A program made the translations under genes and the position numbers. From contig JAFGGI010000044.1 in NCBI GenBank assembly GCA_016930635.1, positions 1-38,303 on the forward strand: a stretch of 38,303 bases of DNA, given 5' to 3'. The notes beneath the pieces were generated by a model. It did no database searches and had not been told where the DNA came from. It saw nothing but the letters and a program-made list of their open reading frames with translations. The stretch is from Sedimentisphaerales bacterium. Its GTDB lineage: Bacteria > Planctomycetota > Phycisphaerae > Sedimentisphaerales > UBA12454. The first letter of the stretch is position 1; the number at the start of each line of letters is the position of its first letter. Shown piece by piece: positions 8,249 through 16,622 of this stretch.

Positions 8249-10441
8249 CTAATCCTTTTGCTTTGTTATCAATCCCTTAAGCAATTTTCTGAATTCATCT
8301 ACAGAATTCATATTAAATCTGGCTTTCGAAATACCACGTCCTATTTTAATTGAATACGCCTTTTCAGGCAAAATAGAAAACATATCTTCGTCAGTATAAT
8401 CATCGCCTGCTGCTAAAATAAAATCCCATTTTTCTTTTGTCAACCATTGATTCGTAGCATGTCCTTTACTGATACCTACATTTTTCACTTCAAGAATCTT
8501 ACTGCCCTCAAATATCCCGAGATTCAGGTTCTCAGTGAGGTTTAAGACGGCATCTCGCAGTTCCTGGACCCTTAGAGAGGCCAGTTCAGTATCAGCTTTG
8601 CGATAGTGCCAAACCAGAGAAAAATTCTTTTCTTCGACAGAAGCACCAGGCGTTCTGTCGGCATATAACTCAAGCACAGGCCTTATAGTTGCTTTCCAAT
8701 CGTTTATGATAGGCTCTGTTGTTTTCCAGTCGCTGTCTTTGATTTTAATCCACGCTCCGTGTTCCGCGATTAACGCAGCATTAGTATCGCCAAGCCAGGA
8801 ATCCAGGGTTTCTTTGTCTCTGCCGCTGATTATCACGACTTCATTTTTTTCATCTGCTGCGAAAGTCCGCAGCAACTGGCTTAATTTTTTATCGGGACTG
8901 GCTTTTTCGGGTCTGTCAGCAAAATTCACAAGTGTCCCATCATAATCGAGCAAAAATAATCGTTTTGTACTTTTGTGGTAATCATCAACTAACTTTTTCC
9001 TGTCGGGACCGCCAAACTTATGGATAGAAAGTTCGACTTGAGTTTTTTCTATATTATGGAGTCTTTCCATAAAATCGTTGGCCCATCTTGTAACATTATA
9101 ACGTGACAGGCGAGCCTGCATTAATTTATTGCGTTCAATTTGTTCTTCTACAGGCATTTCAAGCGATTGTTTTATAGCATCAACTACTGCTTGTTTGTTA
9201 TTCGGATTTATAACAACAGCTTCTCCTAATTCACTTGCGGTACCGGCCATCTCACTAAGAATTAAGACCCCCTTATGGTCTGTCTTAGTTGCTATAAACT
9301 CTTTAGCTATCAGATTCATACCGTCCCGCAAAGGTGTTATCAGGGCTATATCTGCCGCGTTATAAAGGGCGGTAATCTCTTCAAAGGGCAAAAAACGATA
9401 AAGATACCATACAGGTACCCAGCCCAAAGCTCCATGTTCGCCGTTGATTCTGCCAACCAGACTTTCAAGGCGTTTTCTCAATTCCGCATAATCTTCAACG
9501 CCGGTACGGGAAGGTACCGCTACAAGGATAAGAGTAACCTTTCCCTTATATTCAGGATTTTGGGACAGGAACAAATCAAACGCCTCGAGTCTTTGAATAA
9601 TTCCCTTTGTATAATCCAGTCTGTCGATAGATAAAATGATTTTGCGGTCTGAAACTTCCTTTCGGATTGCAGCCAGTCCTTTTTTGACAGCAGGTTTCTT
9701 TATGGCAGTTGAATATTTCTCATAATTGATACCCATCGGGAAGGCATCTACCTTTAAAATTCTGTTATCTACCACTAATGAACCCATTGAATGTTCCGCT
9801 CCGGTAATTCGCGTTAAGCTGCTGAGAAAATGTCTCACATAATCATAGGTGTGAAATCCTATCAGATTTGAGCCGAGCAGGCCGTTAAGTATTTCCTTTC
9901 GCCAGGGTAAAAGGCGAAATAATTCAAAAGAAGGAAACGGGATATGAAGAAAAAATCCGATTTGAGCATTTGGCAACTTTCGACGCAGGAGATAAGGCAA
10001 CAGCATCAGTTGATAATCGTGAACCCAGATGTAATCATTAGGCTTGGCAACTTTGATAACCGCTTGATAAAAAGCCTCATTAACCTTTTTGTAGGACTGC
10101 CAATATTGATCTTCATATACAGTATATAAAGGGAAGTAATGAAATAAAGGCCAGATAGTTTTATTGCAGAATCCGTAATAGAAATTACGCATATCTTTAG
10201 CGGAAAGAAAAACCGGATTGCAATGATGTTCTTTAAGCTTGCTGATGATTTCCTTCTTTTGAGGAACTGAAATTTTATCTTCTGATATGCCGGGCCAACC
10301 TATCCATTGACTTTGATGAGAGGCACGAAGTGAGGACAGCCCTGTGGCTAAACCTCCTACGCTTGGGTGAAAATGAAGCTTGTCAGCACGCTTAGTCACA
10401 CTAACAGGCAATCTGTTGGAGACTATGAGCAGTCTATTCAT
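8249..10441 (-). CDS. otsAB: Bifunctional trehalose-6-phosphate synthase / phosphatase
   Basis: A 730-residue OtsA-OtsB fusion. The N-terminal GT20 domain (about 1-465) makes trehalose 6-phosphate from UDP-glucose and glucose 6-phosphate: NRLPVS at the start, VGGLATGL (28-35), HDYQ (141-144), HIPFPS, RLDYTKG (274-280), LRDGMNL (371-377). The C-terminal HAD domain (about 490-730) removes the phosphate: DYDGT (499-503, nucleophile Asp), VIISGRD, and GDDYTDEDMF near the end. The full HAD set is present, so the phosphatase is probably active, unlike the inactive C-domains of some fusions. It is the first gene of a two-gene operon with treT. ATG at 10441. Confidence 0.96.
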   Translation of the reverse strand: MNRLLIVSNRLPVSVTKRADKLHFHPSVGGLATGLSSLRASHQSQWIGWPGISEDKISVPQKKEIISKLKEHHCNPVFLSAKDMRNFYYGFCNKTIWPLFHYFPLYTVYEDQYWQSYKKVNEAFYQAVIKVAKPNDYIWVHDYQLMLLPYLLRRKLPNAQIGFFLHIPFPSFELFRLLPWRKEILNGLLGSNLIGFHTYDYVRHFLSSLTRITGAEHSMGSLVVDNRILKVDAFPMGINYEKYSTAIKKPAVKKGLAAIRKEVSDRKIILSIDRLDYTKGIIQRLEAFDLFLSQNPEYKGKVTLILVAVPSRTGVEDYAELRKRLESLVGRINGEHGALGWVPVWYLYRFLPFEEITALYNAADIALITPLRDGMNLIAKEFIATKTDHKGVLILSEMAGTASELGEAVVINPNNKQAVVDAIKQSLEMPVEEQIERNKLMQARLSRYNVTRWANDFMERLHNIEKTQVELSIHKFGGPDRKKLVDDYHKSTKRLFLLDYDGTLVNFADRPEKASPDKKLSQLLRTFAADEKNEVVIISGRDKETLDSWLGDTNAALIAEHGAWIKIKDSDWKTTEPIINDWKATIRPVLELYADRTPGASVEEKNFSLVWHYRKADTELASLRVQELRDAVLNLTENLNLGIFEGSKILEVKNVGISKGHATNQWLTKEKWDFILAAGDDYTDEDMFSILPEKAYSIKIGRGISKARFNMNSVDEFRKLLKGLITKQKD

Positions 10442-10694
10442 ATACTCTATATATACAAATTCGACTTAATTTTCCAGTTTTTTGCAGTATAATTGGATTG
10501 TAAACCTGAAAAGTTGTGCAATTCCGCAAATTTAACCACTCTAAATCTGTCAAAATGATAACTTTTCAAAAACCATAGGCAACCATAAATCTTTCGTTTA
10601 TAAACAGTTAAGATCGCCGGGGTGTTCTAGCACACATTCTGCTAATTTGAAATTTGAGGCCTGTTAAAAAAACATTCAGTATCATCTGATAAAA

Positions 10695-11186
10695 CTACTT
10701 CTCTAATAGGTAATGCAGAAGTACATCATCAGATGCATGGAGCCTTCTGCATACTTCTCTTGCAATGTTAAGGATTAGAATGCCGAAAAGCTCCTTATCG
10801 GAATTATATATCGAAAGCAAGGCATCTCGCGACAGGACAATAAGTTCGGTATGAGTTAAGGCAATTGCGGTTCCCTTATGAGGCTGTATGCCGATGACTG
10901 ATGCTTCGCCGAAACAAGTGCCCTCTTCAAAAACAACCAACTCAAGAGGTATCTGCTGCTCCCAGACGACTAACTTTACTTTGCCAGATTTTACTATATA
11001 AACATGGCTCGGCTCGGTCCCTTGTTCAAAGATTGCTTCGTTGGCTTCATAAGAGACACTGCTTAAGAGTCTGAAAAGAGTATATAACTGAGAATCTGAC
11101 AGGCCTGAGAATATGGTTATCCTGCTGAGAATAGCCTGGACGCTCTCAATGTCAAGTAAAGGTTCGTATGTCTTCTTTTCTTTCAT
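10695..11186 (-). CDS. Cyclic-nucleotide-binding domain protein without DNA-binding domain
   Basis: 163 residues, almost entirely one CRP/FNR-type cNMP-binding beta-roll (about residues 15-140): the opening LSRITIFSGLSDSQLYTLF, then IFEQGTEPSHVYIVKSGKVKL, then the phosphate-binding cassette CFGEASVIG..PHKGTAIA. The cassette Arg that grips the cyclic phosphate in CRP is replaced (PHKG where PR(A/S)A is usual), so cAMP/cGMP binding is doubtful. The C-terminus is a short helix (AREVCRRLHASDDVLLHYL) with no HTH, so it is more likely a signalling adaptor than a transcription factor. ATG at 11186. About 250 bp without features separates it from otsAB, so it need not be in that operon. Confidence 0.88.
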   Translation of the reverse strand: MKEKKTYEPLLDIESVQAILSRITIFSGLSDSQLYTLFRLLSSVSYEANEAIFEQGTEPSHVYIVKSGKVKLVVWEQQIPLELVVFEEGTCFGEASVIGIQPHKGTAIALTHTELIVLSRDALLSIYNSDKELFGILILNIAREVCRRLHASDDVLLHYLLEK

Positions 11187-11369
11187 TGATAATTATTTAC
11201 AACCATATAACAGACTTTTCAAGATAATAACCTATGTTCTCAGGGTAAGCAATTTAAGTTTTTAGTAAAGAATTACCAGTTAGCCATTTATTATATGTTG
11301 ACCAAAAAAATAACTATCGCAAAACAAACGTAAATAGCTGTTTGGACGGTTTTGGCCATTTAAAAAGAC

Positions 11370-11398
11370 TTGACGCACATCTATCAAGTAATTATATT
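11370..11398 (+). promoter_or_regulatory. Sigma-70-type promoter for tRNA-Arg
   Basis: TTGACG at 11370-11375 and TATATT at 11393-11398 with exactly 17 bp between them. The predicted start (~11405) is about 12 nt upstream of the tRNA 5' end. The flanking DNA (11187-11416) is AT-rich and otherwise empty. Confidence 0.7.
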
Positions 11399-11416
11399 AT
11401 AATGACTTAACAATTT

Positions 11417-11467
<51 letters not shown>

Positions 11468-11490
<23 letters not shown>

Positions 11491-11685
11491 CTAACAAATG
11501 ACAGGATTCGAACCTCAAAGGGTGCGGGAAAAGAATTTTCCCGCGATTTCGGGGTGACAGGGAGCAAAGCGACCGCCAGAGGGGCAAAGCCCCTATGGAA
11601 ATTTGCGAAAGCAAATTTAGGTTCTAGGTCGACCTGCCCATCGCAGCCTTGGCGAAGATGGGAGACCGGAATCCTGTCGGGCGTG
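11468..11685. repeat. Chain of perfect hairpins bounded by a duplicated tRNA-Arg 3' end
   Basis: The last 17 nt of tRNA-Arg (GAATCCTGTCGGGCGTG, 11474-11490) recur exactly at 11669-11685. The T-arm segment 11468-11483 also recurs as a perfect 16-bp inverted copy at 11500-11515. Between these lie perfect stems: GCGGGAAAA/TTTTCCCGC (11524-11544, 3-nt loop), AGGGGC-AAA-GCCCCT (11580-11594), AAATTTGC-GAAA-GCAAATTT (11599-11618), the palindrome AGGTCGACCT (11626-11635) and CCCATC/GATGGG (11637-11662) with an inner TCGC/GCGA. Its makeup differs from the neighbouring genes. It looks like a small mobile or integration-derived palindromic element sitting at the tRNA 3' end. The ORFs across it are artefacts. 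Confidence 0.85.
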
Positions 11686-11687
11686 TT

Positions 11688-11724
11688 AATAAAAAAGCCA
11701 GCTTATGATTAGTAAGCCGGCTTT
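11688..11724 (-). terminator. Rho-independent terminator of the acs-MFS operon
   Basis: AAAGCC-A-GCTTA (11694-11705) pairs with TAAGC-C-GGCTTT (11713-11724) around a 7-nt loop. On the minus strand the stem is followed by a run of T (complement of 11691-11696). It lies 20 nt past the stop of the OFA transporter. Confidence 0.8.
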
Positions 11725-11743
11725 ATGTTTAAATACATATCAT

Positions 11744-13051
11744 TTATGCCGCGGCAGGTTCGGCTGTTTTGACGACAGGTTTTAAAGTAGTAGCTAAAAC
11801 ACCTGCAATAATACAAGCGATGCCGGCAGGAATGAATGCACCTATCCACATCTGGCGGCTCCCCATAAATCCGCCGAGCATCGGTCCAACAAGACCGCCT
11901 ACGCCATAAGCCATAAAGACCCATGGATAATTTAGTCCAACGTTTTTGTTGCCGAATAAATCTGCGGTCGCCGCCGGGAATAACGCGAAGTTTCCTCCGA
12001 AATTAAATCCTATAATAGTGGCACCAATGTAAAGGCCCCACTCATTGCCGCCCAGAAAGAAAAATACTATCATCATAACGCCTTGCAGCAGGTTCATAAG
12101 TATAATTGAATTCTTTCTGCCAAGCTTGTCTGAAGCTGTACCCCATATAATCCTGCCAAGACCATTGAACAGGGCATAGAAAAGCCCCATAGCAGTTCCA
12201 GTAATGATACTGGCCTTAGTACTATCAATTCCATTTTTGGCCAAGGCTTCCATACCAAAAAGTTTAATAATACCTATCACCATCAAGCCTGCCATTGCCC
12301 CAACGGTAAAATTGAAGAACAATAGCCAGAATTGATATGTTTTGGCCATCTCGATCGGAGTAAAATTAGCACGACCTTCACTGCCTGCACCGGTCTCAGG
12401 TGGAGTCCAGCCGACAGGCAGCCAGCCTTCGGGGGGATTTATCATAACTATCGAGCCGATACCGACCAGAACGGCAAAGAGTATTCCGTAAAGCTTGAAT
12501 ACTCCGCTGACAGTATAACCTGCGCCGTAAAGACCGGTCCAGCCGGGCGTCAGGTCTATCGGGCCGAATTGAAAACCCTGTGTAAGCTTTACCCAGATAA
12601 GGGCACCGAAGCCGAATCCGGCCACGGCAAGACCCATTATCAAGCCTTTTTTATCAGGGAACCATTTTGCAAGTGCCGCTATCGGGCAGACATAGGCAAG
12701 ACCTATGCCGGCTCCTCCAAGTACGCCAACACCAATAAGCATACCCAGGAAATTTGTTCCTGAAAATCCAGCAAGTAAGTAACCGGCGCCAAGTACGAGA
12801 CCACCTGTAAGGGCAACTATACGCGGTCCTGCTTTTTTCTGCCACTTGCCCGCGATAAGAGCCATGATAACTGCGAATGTCACCAGGCCAATTGAAAAAA
12901 CAAGCTGGGTTTGGGGTTTAGTGAAATTGTACGGCTCCATCGTCAGCTTCTTTGTAAAAGCCGACCAGGCGTAAATTGCGCCGAGACAGAGCTGGATCAA
13001 TATGCCGCCTACAACAACCAGCCAGCGGTTCATTACTTTCCCTTCGCTCAT
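11744..13051 (-). CDS. OFA-family major facilitator (oxalate/formate antiporter-like) transporter
   Basis: 435 residues with 12 predicted transmembrane segments, matching the OFA branch of the MFS (OxlT/YhjX relatives). Typical features: the N-terminal WLVVVGGILIQLCLGAIYAW, the GPR(I/L) loop after TM2, GIGLAYVCPIAALAKWFPDKKG, and the WG.ASDKLGR loop between TM8 and TM9. Such carriers move small carboxylates. Here the gene follows acetyl-CoA synthetase, so acetate, formate or pyruvate are plausible substrates (inference). I chose ATG at 13051 because AAGGG sits 7 nt before it; an in-frame TTG lies two codons upstream. A long perfect hairpin separates it from acs. Confidence 0.9.
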   Translation of the reverse strand: MSEGKVMNRWLVVVGGILIQLCLGAIYAWSAFTKKLTMEPYNFTKPQTQLVFSIGLVTFAVIMALIAGKWQKKAGPRIVALTGGLVLGAGYLLAGFSGTNFLGMLIGVGVLGGAGIGLAYVCPIAALAKWFPDKKGLIMGLAVAGFGFGALIWVKLTQGFQFGPIDLTPGWTGLYGAGYTVSGVFKLYGILFAVLVGIGSIVMINPPEGWLPVGWTPPETGAGSEGRANFTPIEMAKTYQFWLLFFNFTVGAMAGLMVIGIIKLFGMEALAKNGIDSTKASIITGTAMGLFYALFNGLGRIIWGTASDKLGRKNSIILMNLLQGVMMIVFFFLGGNEWGLYIGATIIGFNFGGNFALFPAATADLFGNKNVGLNYPWVFMAYGVGGLVGPMLGGFMGSRQMWIGAFIPAGIACIIAGVLATTLKPVVKTAEPAAA

Positions 13052-13075
13052 AGTCAATCCCTTCTGTTAAAGGAA

Positions 13076-13105
13076 CTGGACGTATGCTTATAAACATACG
13101 TCCAG
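13076..13105 (-). terminator. Perfect 11-bp hairpin between acs and the transporter
   Basis: CTGGACGTATG (13076-13086) pairs perfectly with CATACGTCCAG (13095-13105) around an 8-nt loop. It is 24 nt downstream of the acs stop. On the minus strand only TTCCTTT follows, a poor U-tract, so it is likelier a partial terminator or an mRNA-stabilising processing stem that lowers transporter expression relative to acs. Confidence 0.6.
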
Positions 13106-13129
13106 CCGTTTGTTAATATTCGAATATGT

Positions 13130-15112
13130 TTATTTGCTTCTGCCCGCAACCAGTTTTTCAACAACTGATGGGTCAGCCAGTGTCGTAACATCGCCGAGAT
13201 TATCGGTATTGTTCTCTGCAATCTTTCTTAATATTCTCCGCATAATCTTGCCGGAACGGGTCTTCGGAAGAGCAGGTGCGAATTGAATTGCCTCAGGTGC
13301 TGCGATAGGTCCAATTTCCTTTCGGACGTGCTTTACGAGTTCCTTTTTAAGGTCGTCACTTTCACCGATTCCTTCTTTCAGCGTTACAAACGCATAAAGC
13401 GCCTGTCCTTTAATATCGTGCGGCATAGGACAAACAGCAGCTTCGGCAACCTTGTCATGGCTTACCAGCGCGCTTTCGACTTCTGCTGTTCCGATACGAT
13501 GGCCTGAGACATTGACAACATCGTCAATTCTTCCCATCAGCCAGTAGTCACCGTCGTCGTCTTGTCTGCAGCCGTCACCTGTGAAATACATATCGTCATA
13601 CATCGTAAAGTATGTATCGATGAACCTGTCATGGTCGCCCCACATTGTTACCATCATTCCGGGCCATGGTTTTGTAATGCAAAGTTTGCCGCCTTCGTTG
13701 GCATTACATTCTGATTTATCATCACGCAGAATAACAGGATTGACGCCAAAGAAAGGTCTGCAGGCGCTGCCTGGTTTTAGTGTATGACATCCCGGCAGAG
13801 GTGTTATCAATATTCCGCCGGTTTCAGTCTGCCACCATGTATCAACTATCGGGCACCTGCCGTGTCCGATCTTTTCGTAATACCATATCCATGCTTCCGG
13901 ATTAATCGGTTCGCCTACTGTTCCGAGAACCCGCAGAGAATCCAGTTTATATTTTGCCGGCCATTCATCGCCGAGTCTCATAAGTGCCCTGATGGCTGTC
14001 GGCGCTGTGTAAAATACAGTAATGCCGAACTTGTCAACTATCTGCCAGAACCTGCCGGCATCAGGATAAGTAGGAACGCCTTCGAACATCACTGATGTCG
14101 CCCCGTTGGCGAGCGGGCCGTAAACTATATAACTATGGCCTGTTACCCAGCCGATATCGGCTGTGCACCAGTAAACATCATCATCGTGAATATCGAAAAT
14201 CACCTTGTGACTAAATGATGTATGCAGCAGATAACCGCCTGTGGCGTGGACAACGCCTTTGGGCTTGCCGGTAGAACCGGAAGTATAAAGGATGAACAGA
14301 GGGTCTTCAGCTTTCATCTTCTCAGGCTCACACTGATCTGAGGAGTTTGCCATTTCGTCGTGATACCAGAAGTCTCTGCCTTGTTCCATATGACAGGGCT
14401 CTTCATTGACTTTTACTACAATTACGCTTTCAATTGAAGGTGTGCCCTTAAGAGCTTCGTCGGATATATCTTTGAGTTTTATATGCTTGCCGGCTCGGAG
14501 TGAAACGTTTGACGTAATAAGCATTTTACATTCTGAGTCAAGGACCCTGTCCTTAATCGCATCGGAGCTGAAACCTCCGAAAATAATCGAATGTATCGCA
14601 CCAATCCTTGTGCAGGACAGCATCACTATCGCCAGCTCAGGTATCATCGGCATATAAATAGCAACTCTGTCGCCCTTCTTGATTCCCTTTGATTTGAGAA
14701 CATTTGCGAATTTGCATACTTCTTTATGAAGCTGTTCATAAGTATATTTTCTGACATCGCTATCATCTTCAGCCTGCCAGAGGATCGCAACTTTTTTTGC
14801 GGTCGGTGTGTTGAGGTGACGGTCGAGACAGTTATACGATACATTAAGTTCTGCACCGGGGAACCATGAATGTTCGATCTTGCGATTTCTTGTATCCCAT
14901 GTGTATTCCAGAGCCTTGGTTGGCTTTTTAAACCAGCTCAGAGTTTGGGCTTGTTCGAGCCAGAATTTTTCTGCGTTATTTACAGACTCATCCCACATCT
15001 GCTGATACTGCTTCACATCGTTGATATGTGCCCTTTTCTGTGCATCGGCGGGCGGCGGAAACTTCCTATTTTCTGTCATTAGCGACGCCATGCTTTTCTG
15101 TTCATCTGCCAT
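13130..15112 (-). CDS. acs: Acetyl-CoA synthetase (acetate-CoA ligase, AMP-forming)
   Basis: 660 residues, the standard Acs length. It activates acetate with ATP to acetyl-AMP and then acetyl-CoA in the cytoplasm. Adenylate-forming family motifs: the P-loop-like YTSGSTGKPKGVVH, the acetate-pocket region with VDTWWQTETGG, YFTGDGCRQDDDGDYWLMGR, and the C-terminal PKTRSGKIMRR whose Lys is the usual site of reversible acetylation. The tryptophan of the WWQTETG motif that restricts the pocket to acetate is present, favouring acetate over propionate. ATG at 15112. Followed by the OFA transporter after a hairpin. Confidence 0.97.
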   Translation of the reverse strand: MADEQKSMASLMTENRKFPPPADAQKRAHINDVKQYQQMWDESVNNAEKFWLEQAQTLSWFKKPTKALEYTWDTRNRKIEHSWFPGAELNVSYNCLDRHLNTPTAKKVAILWQAEDDSDVRKYTYEQLHKEVCKFANVLKSKGIKKGDRVAIYMPMIPELAIVMLSCTRIGAIHSIIFGGFSSDAIKDRVLDSECKMLITSNVSLRAGKHIKLKDISDEALKGTPSIESVIVVKVNEEPCHMEQGRDFWYHDEMANSSDQCEPEKMKAEDPLFILYTSGSTGKPKGVVHATGGYLLHTSFSHKVIFDIHDDDVYWCTADIGWVTGHSYIVYGPLANGATSVMFEGVPTYPDAGRFWQIVDKFGITVFYTAPTAIRALMRLGDEWPAKYKLDSLRVLGTVGEPINPEAWIWYYEKIGHGRCPIVDTWWQTETGGILITPLPGCHTLKPGSACRPFFGVNPVILRDDKSECNANEGGKLCITKPWPGMMVTMWGDHDRFIDTYFTMYDDMYFTGDGCRQDDDGDYWLMGRIDDVVNVSGHRIGTAEVESALVSHDKVAEAAVCPMPHDIKGQALYAFVTLKEGIGESDDLKKELVKHVRKEIGPIAAPEAIQFAPALPKTRSGKIMRRILRKIAENNTDNLGDVTTLADPSVVEKLVAGRSK

Positions 15113-15294
15113 CTTATACTCCTAACTTGATTCAACTATAAATAATTAATGTCTTGCACTATGTACAAGGCTTTTACCTTCGTTTTTAGCCTGAAAATCA
15201 GGTTTTTCCGCCCTCTAAACACGAGCATAATAGCTCAAACCGGGCCTGTCAAGAAACGAATATCCAAATAAATCTGCTGGTTAAAGGCCCGATT

Positions 15295-16065
15295 TTAAAA
15301 CTTATATTTCAGGCTCAGAATTGTGTACATAACATCACGGTCACATACCGAATCTTCCATCGACATCTGATAATATATGCCCGGTGTAAATGTAACATTC
15401 TCGCCCAGCTTAAACGATGTTGAAGCACCTAATGTCGCATAAGACCAATCGTGATTAGCACCTCCCAGACCGCCGCTATATGCAATCTCAGAAGAAAGGG
15501 TCAACGGTGCTGACAACTGAGGCACTTCTAAATCATAACCCAGAAGAAATCTGTGTACCCATCCCGCAACATAACGGTATCTCTCTCCGCTGAATGCAGG
15601 GGATTCATAATGTGCAATATACTTCGGCTTAAAACCCTTCGGCAGGATATTGGGGAATCCAAAACTGTATATCCATTCCCATGTTGTGTTCGCTTTCTTT
15701 CTTGACATGCCGTAATAATTTTCATAACCGACACTGATATCATAGTCAATTTGATAACGCTCACCTACAAAGGCTTTGCCTTTATAATAAGGACGGTAAT
15801 CAAATCTTTGCTTATCAACGAAACCCGATGAAGTTGCACTTCTGTGAGTTACCTTTACACCGAAACCGCTTTGCCAAAAGTCAAGATCAAGGGTCTCAAA
15901 AACCGCGCCCTGCTTTTTATAGGCAGGAGCTCCTTTGCTGAGCCACTGACTGTGATAGTCCAGGCTGAATGTTACACCAAGTTTCTTTTCCTGAAGTTCC
16001 TCGCTAAAACCAACAGATGTACAAAACAGCATTACCGCCGCTGCGAGCATAAATACCTTTTTCAT
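15295..16065 (-). CDS. Putative outer-membrane beta-barrel protein (TorF-like)
   Basis: 256 residues. A clear signal peptide (MKKVFMLAAAVMLFCTSVGFS, cleavage near residue 21) is followed by alternating aromatic beta strands (about ten), for example FSLDYHSQWLSKG and IDYDISVGYENYYG. It ends in ILSLKYKF, a C-terminal aromatic residue of the kind used by the BAM machinery. It resembles the TorF/'Gcw_chp' group of predicted outer-membrane proteins with unknown substrate. It lies ~180 bp upstream of acs on the same strand, so a role in small-molecule uptake before Acs is possible but not shown. Confidence 0.75.
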   Translation of the reverse strand: MKKVFMLAAAVMLFCTSVGFSEELQEKKLGVTFSLDYHSQWLSKGAPAYKKQGAVFETLDLDFWQSGFGVKVTHRSATSSGFVDKQRFDYRPYYKGKAFVGERYQIDYDISVGYENYYGMSRKKANTTWEWIYSFGFPNILPKGFKPKYIAHYESPAFSGERYRYVAGWVHRFLLGYDLEVPQLSAPLTLSSEIAYSGGLGGANHDWSYATLGASTSFKLGENVTFTPGIYYQMSMEDSVCDRDVMYTILSLKYKF

Positions 16066-16122
16066 AATTCAATACGCTCCTAAATCCTTTTTTCTAAATT
16101 AGTTATACTACTGTTTTCCTGG

Positions 16123-16150
16123 TTGCAAATTAAGCCGTTCATTGTATATA
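16123..16150 (+). promoter_or_regulatory. Possible promoter for the phosphoesterase gene
   Basis: TTGCAA (16123-16128), 16-bp spacer, TATATA (16145-16150), about 70 nt upstream of the start at 16222. The match is moderate. Confidence 0.35.
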
Positions 16151-16221
16151 TATAGAAGCGTTCGTCAAGAAATAAAAGACTAAATTCAATGCTGAAAAAG
16201 GCGTTTATTGGTGAATTTTAA

Positions 16222-16551
16222 ATGAGCCGTTTTGTTATCCACAAACATACAAAGGAAGGCCAAATCCACTGGGATTTGATGATTGAAGAGCCTGATTACC
16301 TTAAAACCTGGCAGTTGGAAAATCCGCCTGAAAAACTATCAGGCCAAAAGAATAAAGCTGTGCCTATCTTCGACCACGATAAAAAGTTCCTTACCTATCA
16401 GGGCCCTGTTAATAACGGCAAAGGTTCGGTTGAAATAGTCGATGAAGGGGTTTGTAAGATTGAATCAAAAACAGAAAATGACATAATTGTGACTTTCCAG
16501 GGAAAAGTGTTAAAAGGGAAATTCGGATTCATTATACAGCAAAATGATTGA
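16222..16551 (+). CDS. Stand-alone LigD-type 3'-phosphoesterase domain protein
   Basis: 109 residues covering only the phosphoesterase (PE) fold that elsewhere is the N-terminal part of the NHEJ ligase LigD, where it trims 3'-ribonucleotides and 3'-phosphates at breaks. Motif 1 is FVIHKHTKEGQIHWDLMIEE (His9, His16, Asp18), corresponding to LigD H-x5/6-H-x-D. Motif 2 is FDHDKKFLTYQG with the second His and Tyr, then the G-x-V-x-I-x-D-x-G strand (GSVEIVDEG). The Arg that follows the Asp in LigD (DLRLE) is Met here (DLMIE). No polymerase or ligase domain, and no Ku gene in this window. GGTGA lies 7 nt before ATG. Confidence 0.8.
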   Translation: MSRFVIHKHTKEGQIHWDLMIEEPDYLKTWQLENPPEKLSGQKNKAVPIFDHDKKFLTYQGPVNNGKGSVEIVDEGVCKIESKTENDIIVTFQGKVLKGKFGFIIQQND

Positions 16552-16565
16552 TTGGTTATTAGAAA

Positions 16566-16600
16566 GCTAAATTCAATACTAATGTAAGAATTGAATTAGC
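16566..16600. terminator. Hairpin between convergent genes (bidirectional terminator candidate)
   Basis: GCTAAATTCAAT (16566-16577) pairs with ATTGAATTAGC (16590-16600), one bulged A. It lies between the convergent ends of the phosphoesterase gene (16551) and nfnB (16623). U-tracts are weak. Confidence 0.5.
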
Positions 16601-16622
16601 GTTTATTCGTGTTAATTCGCGG

